From positions 496,001-560,000 of the forward strand of contig CAVPWR010000008.1 in the NCBI GenBank assembly GCA_963709555.1: DNA of 64,000 nt, written 5' to 3'. Made by a program: the position numbers and the translations under genes. Below, piece after piece: positions 24,869-34,056 of the stretch (positions are counted from its first letter, which is position 1; each line of letters begins with the position of its first letter). The notes under the pieces were generated by a model. That model saw only the letters and a program-made list of their open reading frames with translations. It did no database searches and was not told the origin of the DNA. Origin of the DNA: Sulfurisoma sp963709555. Lineage in GTDB: Bacteria > Pseudomonadota > Gammaproteobacteria > Burkholderiales > Rhodocyclaceae.

Positions 24869-25993
24869 ATGACAAAATACATCGGCATCCTCACTTCCGG
24901 CGGCGACAGCCCCGGCCTCAACGCGGCGATCCGCGGCGTCGGCAAGGCGGCGCTCGGCCATCACGGCATGCACATCATCGGCTTCCGCGATGGTTTTCGC
25001 GGCCTCATGGAAAACCGCACGGCGCCGCTTGACGGTGGCCAGCTCTCGGGCATCCTCACTTCAGGCGGCACCATCCTCGGCACCAGCCGCGACAAGCCGC
25101 ACAAGATGCCGGTGGGCGGCAAGATCCTCGACATGACCGACGCCATCGTCGGCAACTATCACGACAACCACCTCGACTGCCTGGTCTGCCTCGGCGGCGG
25201 CGGCACGGCGAAGAACGCGCTGCGCCTGAAGCAGAAGGGCCTCAACGTCATCACCCTGCCCAAGACCATCGACAACGACGTCGCCGTGACCGACATCACC
25301 TTCGGCTTCGACACGGCGCTGGGCATCGCCACCGAGGCCATCGACCGCCTGCACAGCACGGCGCACAGCCACCACCGCATCATCGTGGTCGAGATCATGG
25401 GCCACCGCGCCGGCTGGCTGGCGCTGGGCGCGGGCATCGCCGGCGGCGCCGACGTGATCCTGCTGCCGGAGATTCCCTACGACGTCGAAATCGTCGCCGA
25501 GGCCATCCGCGAGCGGGCGCGCGGCGGCAAGCCGTTCTCCATCGTCGCCGTGGCCGAGGGCGCGGTCTCGAAGCAGGAGCTGGCGGCGCTGTCTCGTCCG
25601 AAGGAACCGTCCAAGAAATCGGCGAAGACGAAGGTCAACCGCAAGGCGGACGATACCGAGGCCGATGCCGCGGCCATCCTCTACGCCGACCGCACGCTGC
25701 GCCTGGCGCGCAAGCTGGAGCAGCTGACTGGGCTCGAGGCGCGTCCGACCATCCTTGGCCACCTGCAGCGCGGCGGTGCGCCCTCGGCGGCCGACCGCAT
25801 CCTCGCCACGCGCCTGGGCACGGCCTGCGCCGACCTGATCGCCAAGGGGACCTTCGGCGTGATGGTGGCGGCGAAGGGCGAGGACACGCGGCCGGTGAAG
25901 CTGGAGGAAGTGGCGGGCAAGGTGAAGACGGTGCCGCCGGATCATCCGCTGATTCTGTCGGCGCGCCGCGTCGGGACGAATTTCGGCGACTAG
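24869..25993 (+). CDS. 6-phosphofructokinase (phosphoryl donor uncertain)
   Basis: 374 aa. Phosphorylates fructose 6-phosphate. The N-terminal GILTSGGDSPGLNAAIRG binds the phosphoryl donor, PKTIDNDV (residues 131-138) holds the catalytic Asp135, and MGHRAGWLAL and GHLQRGGAPSAADR are the substrate-binding motifs. At the GGDG/GGDD donor-selecting position it has LGGGGTAKNA (Gly109-112), and Lys132 stands where ATP-dependent enzymes have Gly. Lys there is seen in pyrophosphate or mixed-substrate enzymes. There is also a Lys-rich insertion of about 25 residues (RPKEPSKKSAKTKVNRKADD). The donor therefore cannot be named. Confidence 0.9.
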   Translation: MTKYIGILTSGGDSPGLNAAIRGVGKAALGHHGMHIIGFRDGFRGLMENRTAPLDGGQLSGILTSGGTILGTSRDKPHKMPVGGKILDMTDAIVGNYHDNHLDCLVCLGGGGTAKNALRLKQKGLNVITLPKTIDNDVAVTDITFGFDTALGIATEAIDRLHSTAHSHHRIIVVEIMGHRAGWLALGAGIAGGADVILLPEIPYDVEIVAEAIRERARGGKPFSIVAVAEGAVSKQELAALSRPKEPSKKSAKTKVNRKADDTEADAAAILYADRTLRLARKLEQLTGLEARPTILGHLQRGGAPSAADRILATRLGTACADLIAKGTFGVMVAAKGEDTRPVKLEEVAGKVKTVPPDHPLILSARRVGTNFGD

Positions 25994-26078
25994 CGTCGCC
26001 GAGGCCCGCCGGCAAGGCTGTCGGCGCCGTACCGCCAGCGCCGACTTTTGCCGGTGCCGGTTCCGCTAGAATCGGCGC

Positions 26079-28469
26079 ATGGCACAAACCATCGGACGAT
26101 TCGAGATTCGGCGCGAGTTGGGGCGCGGCGCGCAGAGCGTGGTCTATCTCGCCTGGGACCCGCAGTTGCAGCGCGAGGTGGCGATCAAGACCATGCATTT
26201 TTCGCGGGCCGACGCGCAGGCGACGCCGGCGCTGCTGGCCGAGTCACGCACGGTCAGCAAGCTGCGCCACCCCAACGTGGTGCCGATTTTCGATGCCGGC
26301 GAGCAGGGCGGCGATCCCTACCTCGTCTTCGAATACGTCGAGGGCCGCAGCCTCGACCAGGCGCTGAAGAGCGAGGGGCCGATCGAGCCCCTGCGCGCGG
26401 CCGAGCTGATGCGGCAGATCGTCGATGCGCTGGCGCAGGCGCATGCGCTGGGCATCATCCACCGCGACCTCAAGCCTTCCAACATACTGCTCGACTCGCG
26501 CGGCACGGCGCGGGTGATGGATTTCGGCATCGCCATGCGGGTCGAGGAGGCGGGCGCGCAGAGCGAGCAGGGCCTGACCGGCACGCCGGCTTACATGGCG
26601 CCGGAATACGTGGCCGACAAGGCTGTCAGCGAGCAGTCGGACATCTATGCGGCGGGCCTGATCCTGATCGAGATGCTGACCGGCCGCCGCGTGGTGACGG
26701 GCGAGCGCCTCGAGCACGTCCTTTATCGCGTCGCCCACCAGCCGGTGGAATTGCCGGCGGGCATCGCCCAGGACGAGCGGCTGCGCGACATCCTGGCCAA
26801 GGCGACGGCGAAGGATCGCAGCCTGCGCTTCGCCTCGGCGACGCAGTTGCGCGAGGCGCTCGAGGCCTATCTGGGGCTCGGCAGCCAGGTCGCGCTGTCG
26901 CCGGCGGAACTCGAGGCGCGCAAGCAGAGCACGCTCGAATTCCTGCTGCGGCGCATGAAGCACAAGACCGACTTCCCGGCGCTGTCGGACTCGGTTTCGG
27001 CCATCAACAAGCTCACGCATTCGGATAAGGAGAGCATCAACAAGCTCTCCAACACCATCCTCAAGGACTACGCGCTGACCAACAAGATCCTGCGCCTGGT
27101 CAACTCGGCCTACTATCGCCAGTCCGGCGGCGGCAGCATCAGCACGGTGTCGCGGGCGGTGATCGTGCTCGGCTTCGACGTCATCCGCAACATCGCCATC
27201 ACCGTCCTCCTGTTCGAGCACCTCGAGGACAAGGGCAATGTGCGCGAGTTGAAGGAAGCCTTCCTCCGTGCCAACCTCGCCGGCCTCGTGGCCCGCGATG
27301 CCAGCAGGAAGTTCCTGGCGCGGGAGGCCGAAGAGGCCTTCATCTGCTCGCTGTTCCACCGCCTCGGCCAGCTGCTGGCGCAGTACTACTTCCCCGAGGA
27401 GGTCGAGGACATCCGCAAGCTGATGCAGAAGAAGGTGGGGGAGGAGAGCGCCGCGGTGCAGGTGCTGGGCATCACCTTCGAGGATCTCGGCATCGGCATC
27501 GCCAGGACCTGGGGTTTCCCCGCCAGCATCGTGGGCAGCATGCGCCACCTGCCCGCGGGACCGATCCGCAAGCCTGCTGGGCACGACGAAATGCTGCGCG
27601 TGGTGGCCGGCTTCTCCAACGAGCTCTGCGACATGATCGCCGACCATGCCCCCGAGCATCGGGCGAGGGAAATCAAGGCGCTGACCGATCGCTTCGGCGC
27701 CAGCATGCAGCTCTCCGACCGCCAGCTCAAGGAGGTGGTCGAGGAGTCGGTCGAGGAACTGGCCCAGATCGCCTCCATCCTCAAGGTCAATCTCAAGCAG
27801 AGCCCCTTCACGCGCCAGGTCAGGGTGTGGACCGGCGGCGTCGAGCCGGCCGCGGAGCCGCCGGCCGCCGATGCGGCGATCACCCAGACCCTGCTCAACG
27901 ATGCACTGCCCGGGGACGAGGCCGAGGACGAGGCGGCGGCGCAGGCACTGCCGGATCACGCCGAATCGGTGCTGGCCGCCGGCATCCAGGACATCAGCAA
28001 CTCGCTGGTCGAGGACTTCGCGCTCAACGACATCCTGCGCATCATCCTCGAGACCATGTACCGCGCCATGGGCTTCAAGCGCGTTCTGCTCTGCCTCAAG
28101 GACGCCCGCGCCGGACAGATGGTCGGGCGCTTCGGCTTCGGCCCGGACACGGCCGAACTGGTCAAGAATTTCCGTTTTCCCATTGCCAATACACCTGACG
28201 TGTTTCAGTTGGCGATTTCCAAGTCGCTGGACATCATCATCACCGATGTCGACGACCCCAAGATCGCCGAGCGGGTCCCCAAGTGGTTCCGCGAACGCAT
28301 GACGGCCAAGACCTTCGTGCTGTTCCCGCTGTGCATCAAGGGCAATCCGCTGGCGCTCATCTATTGCGACAAGGACCGCGCCGGCTCGATCGCCATCCCC
28401 GAGAACCAGCTCAAGCTGCTGAAGACGCTGCGCAACCAGGCGCTGCTGGCGATCAAGCAGTCGATGTGA
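26079..28469 (+). CDS. Ser/Thr protein kinase - HDOD - GAF fusion protein
   Basis: 796 aa. Three parts in order. The first is a Hanks-type kinase (1-270): glycine loop LGRGAQSVVYLAWD, Lys37 in VAIKTM, HRDLKPSN with catalytic Asp130, DFGIAM (Asp148), and MAPEYV. The second is an HDOD domain (about 295-500), with ILRLVNSAYYRQSGGGSIST and ICSLFHRLGQLLAQYYFPEE typical of its modified HD core. The third is a C-terminal GAF domain (about 640-796). It has no membrane segment, so it is a cytoplasmic signalling integrator. It is transcribed alone. The HDOD link is often seen in c-di-GMP and stress signalling of beta- and gammaproteobacteria, which fits the neighbours in this window. Confidence 0.92.
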   Translation: MAQTIGRFEIRRELGRGAQSVVYLAWDPQLQREVAIKTMHFSRADAQATPALLAESRTVSKLRHPNVVPIFDAGEQGGDPYLVFEYVEGRSLDQALKSEGPIEPLRAAELMRQIVDALAQAHALGIIHRDLKPSNILLDSRGTARVMDFGIAMRVEEAGAQSEQGLTGTPAYMAPEYVADKAVSEQSDIYAAGLILIEMLTGRRVVTGERLEHVLYRVAHQPVELPAGIAQDERLRDILAKATAKDRSLRFASATQLREALEAYLGLGSQVALSPAELEARKQSTLEFLLRRMKHKTDFPALSDSVSAINKLTHSDKESINKLSNTILKDYALTNKILRLVNSAYYRQSGGGSISTVSRAVIVLGFDVIRNIAITVLLFEHLEDKGNVRELKEAFLRANLAGLVARDASRKFLAREAEEAFICSLFHRLGQLLAQYYFPEEVEDIRKLMQKKVGEESAAVQVLGITFEDLGIGIARTWGFPASIVGSMRHLPAGPIRKPAGHDEMLRVVAGFSNELCDMIADHAPEHRAREIKALTDRFGASMQLSDRQLKEVVEESVEELAQIASILKVNLKQSPFTRQVRVWTGGVEPAAEPPAADAAITQTLLNDALPGDEAEDEAAAQALPDHAESVLAAGIQDISNSLVEDFALNDILRIILETMYRAMGFKRVLLCLKDARAGQMVGRFGFGPDTAELVKNFRFPIANTPDVFQLAISKSLDIIITDVDDPKIAERVPKWFRERMTAKTFVLFPLCIKGNPLALIYCDKDRAGSIAIPENQLKLLKTLRNQALLAIKQSM

Positions 28470-28528
28470 CGCGCGGGGTCGGGCGCGACGCAACCCTCGT
28501 CATATTCGAGCGCAGCGAGCCAGCCAGC

Positions 28529-28552
28529 CACCTCCCCCGCGAGGGGGAGGTG
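28529..28552. terminator. Perfect 10-bp hairpin between convergent genes
   Basis: CACCTCCCCC-GCGA-GGGGGAGGTG lies between the kinase-HDOD-GAF stop (28469) and the MFS remnant stop (28566). The stable stem and convergent setting suit a bidirectional transcription end, but no T-run follows, so an intergenic palindromic repeat is an alternative. Confidence 0.45.
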
Positions 28553-28565
28553 GAGGGGCGGGTTT

Positions 28566-28944
28566 TCAGGATGCAACGACGGCCCGCACGGGCCGTTCGT
28601 CGATTGGCAGGTTGGCCGCCATCGCCACCAGTCCCAGCGCTATGGAAATCCACCACACCACGTCGTAGCTGCCGGGGCAGTCGAACAGCACGCCGCCGAG
28701 CCAGGCGCCGAGGAAGCTGCCGATCTGGTGGCTGAAGAAGGCGAAGCCGCCGAGCATCGACAGGTAGGCCACGCCGAACACCTGGGCGACGATGCCGTTG
28801 GTGAGCGGCACGGTGGCGAGCCAAAGCAGGCCCATCGCGGCGGCGAAGAGGTAGGCGGAAGCCGTGGCGTGCGCCCATGGCGATGGTCATGATCAGGCCG
28901 CCGCAGATCAGGATCAGGGTCGGGGTGCGCCAGTTTCCGCTCAT
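28566..28944 (-). pseudogene. MFS transporter remnant with a large internal deletion
   Basis: Only the ends of a 12-helix MFS protein remain. MSGNWRTPTLILICGGLIM and IAMGARHGF (28944 to about 28865) is a normal MFS N-terminus through helix 1. It then joins, out of frame, the last two to three helices (ASAYLFAAAMGLLWLATVPL to IDERPVRAVVAS). About 270 residues are missing compared with the usual length of about 400. The deletion is genuine loss of sequence, not a frameshift alone, so the gene is non-functional unless the assembly is wrong here. Confidence 0.8.
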
Positions 28945-29064
28945 GGCCGGATCATACCGGCCGTCGCCCGGCGCCTGACTTACGTCCCCGAGCCCCATGA
29001 GGGCATTGAATTCCTGCCCGGCGGCGCGTAGTATTAACGGCTGTTATAACAAGGAGCTCGCGCC

Positions 29065-29288
29065 ATGCACACCCTCAAACTGGTCCAGATCGGCAATTCC
29101 GTCGGTGTCATCCTGCCCAAGGAGGTGTTGGCGCGCCTCAAACTGGAGAAGGGCGAGTCGGTGTTTCTGACGGATACGCCGGATGGCGTGGCGATCACGC
29201 CGTACGACCCGGGGTCGACGACCAGATCCGCTTGGCCGCGAGTTCATGCGCGAGTGTCGCGGATACCTTCCGCGCACTGGCGAAATGA
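29065..29288 (+). pseudogene. AbrB/MazE-type antitoxin of a MazE-Doc pair, frameshifted
   Basis: Starts MHTLKLVQIGNSVGVILPKE with LARLKLEKGESVFLTDTPDG, a textbook SpoVT/AbrB swapped-hairpin DNA-binding domain. After PYDPG the homologous tail is scattered over other frames (DDQIRL, then GREFMREC, then DTFRALAK ending at TGA 29286-29288), so at least three indels lie between 29215 and 29270. The stop overlaps the toxin ATG (ATGA). The net length is one base short of a multiple of three. A GGAGCT ribosome site precedes the start. Because homology is preserved across frames, sequence error is as likely as decay. Confidence 0.7.
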
Positions 29289-29674
29289 AGGTCTGGCGCT
29301 GGATCGACAAGCAGGCACTGCTGCTGCTGCATGACGAGAGCTGGCCATGCATGGTGGTGCCGTCGGGCATGCGCGACGAGGGGCTGCTCGATTCGGCCCT
29401 GGCGCGGCCGCTGAATCTGCTGGCGTATGGCGGCGAACCGGACTACGCCGACTTGGCGGCTGCCTACGGCGTGGGGCTGGCCAAGAACATCCCTTCGTCG
29501 ACGGCAACAAGCGCGCGGCCTTTCTTTCCGTCGGTTTGTTCCTGGCGTTCAATGGTTATCGGCTTAAGGCCGGGCAAGCCGACGCTACTGCTGACCATGC
29601 TTGCCGTCGCCGCCGGCGATATCGACGAGGTGGCCTTCGCTGCCTGGATACGCAACAACGCCAAACCGCGATGA
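29285..29674 (+). pseudogene. doc: Doc/Fic-family death-on-curing toxin, several compensating frameshifts
   Basis: Homology runs from MKVWRWIDKQALLLLHDES to VAFAAWIRNNAKPR, about 129 aa, the usual Doc size. The active-site motif HPFVDGNKRAAF is intact but sits one frame away from both ends. The frame changes near 29340, 29370, 29490 and 29585, with net shift zero, so the overall length is a multiple of three. In functional Doc this motif transfers phosphate to EF-Tu. The antitoxin is of AbrB type rather than Phd. The stop overlaps the greB start. The preserved motif argues for sequence error rather than decay. Confidence 0.7.
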
Positions 29675-30249
29675 ACAAGGCCTTCGTCAAGGAAAGCGAC
29701 GGCGACGAGGAGGAAGCAGACCTCCCCGGCGCGCCTGCGCTGCCGCCCGGCGCCAAGAACTACATGACCATCCGCGGCCATGCGGCGATGCGCGCCGAGT
29801 TCGAGCACCTGGTCAAGGTCGAGCGGCCCGACCTGGTCAAGGTGGTGGCCTGGGCCGCCGGCAACGGCGACCGGTCGGAGAACGGCGATTACATCTACGG
29901 CAAGAAGCGCCTGCGCGAAATCGACCGCCGTATCCGCTACCTGACCAAGCGGCTGGAAAACGCCGAGGTGGTCGAGGCGGCGGCGCAGGAAAACCTGGAA
30001 ATGGTGTTTTTCGGCGCGACGGTGACGGTCTATCATGAAAGCGACGGCGAGGCGACTTACCAGATCGTCGGCATCGACGAAGCCGATGCCGGCGAGGGGC
30101 GCATCAGCTGGATCTCGCCGCTGGCGCGGGCGTTGATGAAGGCGCGCGAAGGGGATGCGGTGCGTTTCCAGAGCCCCGTCGGTCCGCGCGTGCTCGAAGT
30201 CATCGAAATCAGTTACGCCCCGGAGGAAGTCCTCCTGGGGGACGAGTGA
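29671..30249 (+). CDS. greB: Transcription elongation factor GreB
   Basis: 192 aa. Rescues backtracked RNA polymerase by stimulating transcript cleavage. An N-terminal antiparallel coiled coil with AGNGDRSENGDYIYGKKRLR, whose acidic tip residues (D, E) match the GreB signature, and a C-terminal FKBP-like domain with FFGATVTVYHESDGEATYQI and SPLARALMKAREGDAV. An acidic N-terminal extension (ESDGDEEEADLPG) precedes the coil. The ATG at 29671 overlaps the doc stop. Confidence 0.93.
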   Translation: MNKAFVKESDGDEEEADLPGAPALPPGAKNYMTIRGHAAMRAEFEHLVKVERPDLVKVVAWAAGNGDRSENGDYIYGKKRLREIDRRIRYLTKRLENAEVVEAAAQENLEMVFFGATVTVYHESDGEATYQIVGIDEADAGEGRISWISPLARALMKAREGDAVRFQSPVGPRVLEVIEISYAPEEVLLGDE

Positions 30250-30256
30250 GAGCGAT

Positions 30257-30838
30257 ATGGAAACCTTCGTTTGGGACCAGCGTTTCGTTACCGGCATCGA
30301 CATCGTCGACGAGCAGCATCGCCGCTTGGTCGACATCATCAACCGGCTCGGCGACGCCATGCTGGCAGGCGCCACGATGTCCGAGGGCAGGCTGCAGATC
30401 CTCTTCATCGAGTTGTCGGGCTATGCCCGCGAGCATTTCAGCGACGAGGAGCAGTTGATGCGCGATGCCGGCCTCGATCCGCGCCATATCGACGCCCACA
30501 CCCGCCACCACCACCAGTTCGTCGAACAGCTGGCCTCGATGTGGCGCGCGCGCGGCGCCATGAAGAATCCGGCCGAGACCCTCTATGGGTTTCTCTCGGC
30601 CTGGCTGGCCTTCCATATTCTGGGCGAGGACCAGTCGATGACGCGACAGCTGGCGCTGGTGACGGCGGGTGAGTCGGCGACGACGGCCTTCGATGTCGAG
30701 TCCCAGCCGCAGGACAACAGCACGGCGGCCCTGCTCAAGGCGCTGCAGACGCTCTACCACGTCCTGGCCGAGCAGAACCGCGACCTGGCCGAGGCCAACG
30801 ACCGCCTGCAGCGGGAAATCGCGGCCAATCAGGACTGA
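30257..30838 (+). CDS. Bacteriohemerythrin with a C-terminal helical extension
   Basis: 193 aa. Binds O2 at a non-heme di-iron site. Iron ligands fit the family pattern: DEQHRRLVD, REHFSDEEQLM, HTRHHHQF and FHILGEDQSM. After the four-helix bundle (about 1-130) there is a linker and a further predicted coiled-coil helix (LLKALQTLYHVLAEQNRDLA, to the end), longer than the usual ~130-150 aa single-domain form. It follows greB by 7 bp. Possible roles are oxygen supply or sensing in a microaerobic organism. Confidence 0.9.
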   Translation: METFVWDQRFVTGIDIVDEQHRRLVDIINRLGDAMLAGATMSEGRLQILFIELSGYAREHFSDEEQLMRDAGLDPRHIDAHTRHHHQFVEQLASMWRARGAMKNPAETLYGFLSAWLAFHILGEDQSMTRQLALVTAGESATTAFDVESQPQDNSTAALLKALQTLYHVLAEQNRDLAEANDRLQREIAANQD

Positions 30839-30908
30839 ATTTTCCGGAGGGGTTGAAAACCCTCCTGCCGACCCCATTTCTCCGATTCGTTTTCCCGGAG
30901 GAACCCGC

Positions 30909-32939
<2,031 letters not shown>

Positions 32940-33368
32940 TCCTCGGCTCGTTTCCGTTCTACGGCCTCGCTCGCGGCGGGGCAGTATTACGCCCACCGGC
33001 AGAACCAGTTCTGGCGCATCCTCGGCGAGGTGATCGGCCAGCCGCTCAAGGAGATGGACTACGCGGCGCGGCAAGCCGCGGTCAAGGCCGCCGGCATCGC
33101 GATCTGGGATGTCTATGCCTCCTGCGAACGCGAGGGCAGCCTCGACAGCGCGATCCGCGATGGTGCGCCCAACGACTTCACGCCACTCGAAAAACTCGGC
33201 GCTGGCGTTACGGCGCGTCTGCTTCAACGGCGGCACCGCCGGGCGCTTCACGCGCCATCTGGCGCCACTCGGCTTCGAAACCCTGATCCTGCCCTCGACC
33301 AGCCCGGCCAACGCGAGCTGGAGCTATGAGCGCAAGCTCACCGCCTGGCGCGCAGCCTTGCGCCCATG

Positions 33369-33393
33369 AAAAAGGCAGGCCGCAGCCTGCCTT
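33369..33393 (-). terminator. Terminator of the Cys-repeat protein gene (bidirectional)
   Basis: AAGGCAGGC-CGCA-GCCTGCCTT, a perfect 9-bp stem with a 4-nt loop, followed on the minus strand by a T-run (AAAAA on the plus strand at 33369-33373). It lies in the 44-bp gap between the convergent glycosylase and Cys-repeat protein genes. Confidence 0.75.
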
Positions 33394-33413
33394 GCGCGTA
33401 GCGCGACAATTGC

Positions 33414-33959
33414 TCAGGGTTTGGGGGCGGGCGCTGCTGGCGGCGCGGCGCGCGGGCAGGGCGGCGCGCCGGTGCTGCCGCAGGGACCCATGCCGCCCAT
33501 ACCCGGTCCCATGCCTCCCATGCCACTACTTGCGCCGCCACCCATGCCCGGACCCATGCCGCCGCCGCGGGTGCCTTGCGCGGGTGGCGGCACCGGGTTG
33601 TCCTTCAGGCAGGCCTGGCGATCGGGCCCATACTTGCCCTTGCAGGCGGCGCGCGCCGACTGGTTCGCCGCGCAGCGCGCCGGGTCGGCCGACTTGCTGC
33701 AATCCGGGGGCGGCATGTTGTCGGTCATGCAGTCCTGACGGGCGGAGCCTCGCATATCCTTGCATGCCGCCTGCGCCTTCTGCCGGTCCGCACAGTGCTG
33801 CGGGTTGCTCGCCTTGCTGCAGTCGACAGGCGCTGCCTGCGGGCCCGGAGCCATGCCCGACATGCCACCCATGCCGCCACCTGGGCCCGGCTGGGCATGG
33901 GCGGAATACGACAAGAGCACCGCGGCAAGTCCGACAATAAGGCTGTGAGTCCTTTTCAT
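33414..33959 (-). CDS. Exported protein with two four-cysteine repeats and a Gly/Met-rich tail
   Basis: 181 aa. Signal peptide MKRTHSLIVGLAAVLLSYSAHA. The mature part starts with a Gly/Met-rich stretch, followed by two tandem repeats of about 37 residues: DCSKASNPQHCADRQKAQAA... and DCSKSADPARCAANQSARAA..., each with four Cys in the pattern C-x7-C-x8-C-x9-C. A second Gly/Met-rich region (GGGMGPGMGGGASSGMGGMG) and a Pro/Ala tail follow. Even cysteine number and export suggest disulfides. Met-rich segments can bind copper(I), but that is only a possibility. It has its own terminator and is probably monocistronic. Confidence 0.75.
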   Translation of the reverse strand: MKRTHSLIVGLAAVLLSYSAHAQPGPGGGMGGMSGMAPGPQAAPVDCSKASNPQHCADRQKAQAACKDMRGSARQDCMTDNMPPPDCSKSADPARCAANQSARAACKGKYGPDRQACLKDNPVPPPAQGTRGGGMGPGMGGGASSGMGGMGPGMGGMGPCGSTGAPPCPRAAPPAAPAPKP

Positions 33960-34056
33960 GGTGGGTCCCCTCCGGGTTGCGACAGACTATTTCATCATAG
34001 ACCATCTCCCCTCCAGCGCCAGCCTTTGCAATAAACTGTCCGTTCCTTTCCTCCGG

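Noticed and set aside
26244..28493. Long antisense open frame opposite the kinase-HDOD-GAF gene
   Set aside because: Same GC-bias shadow effect; no recognisable domains.
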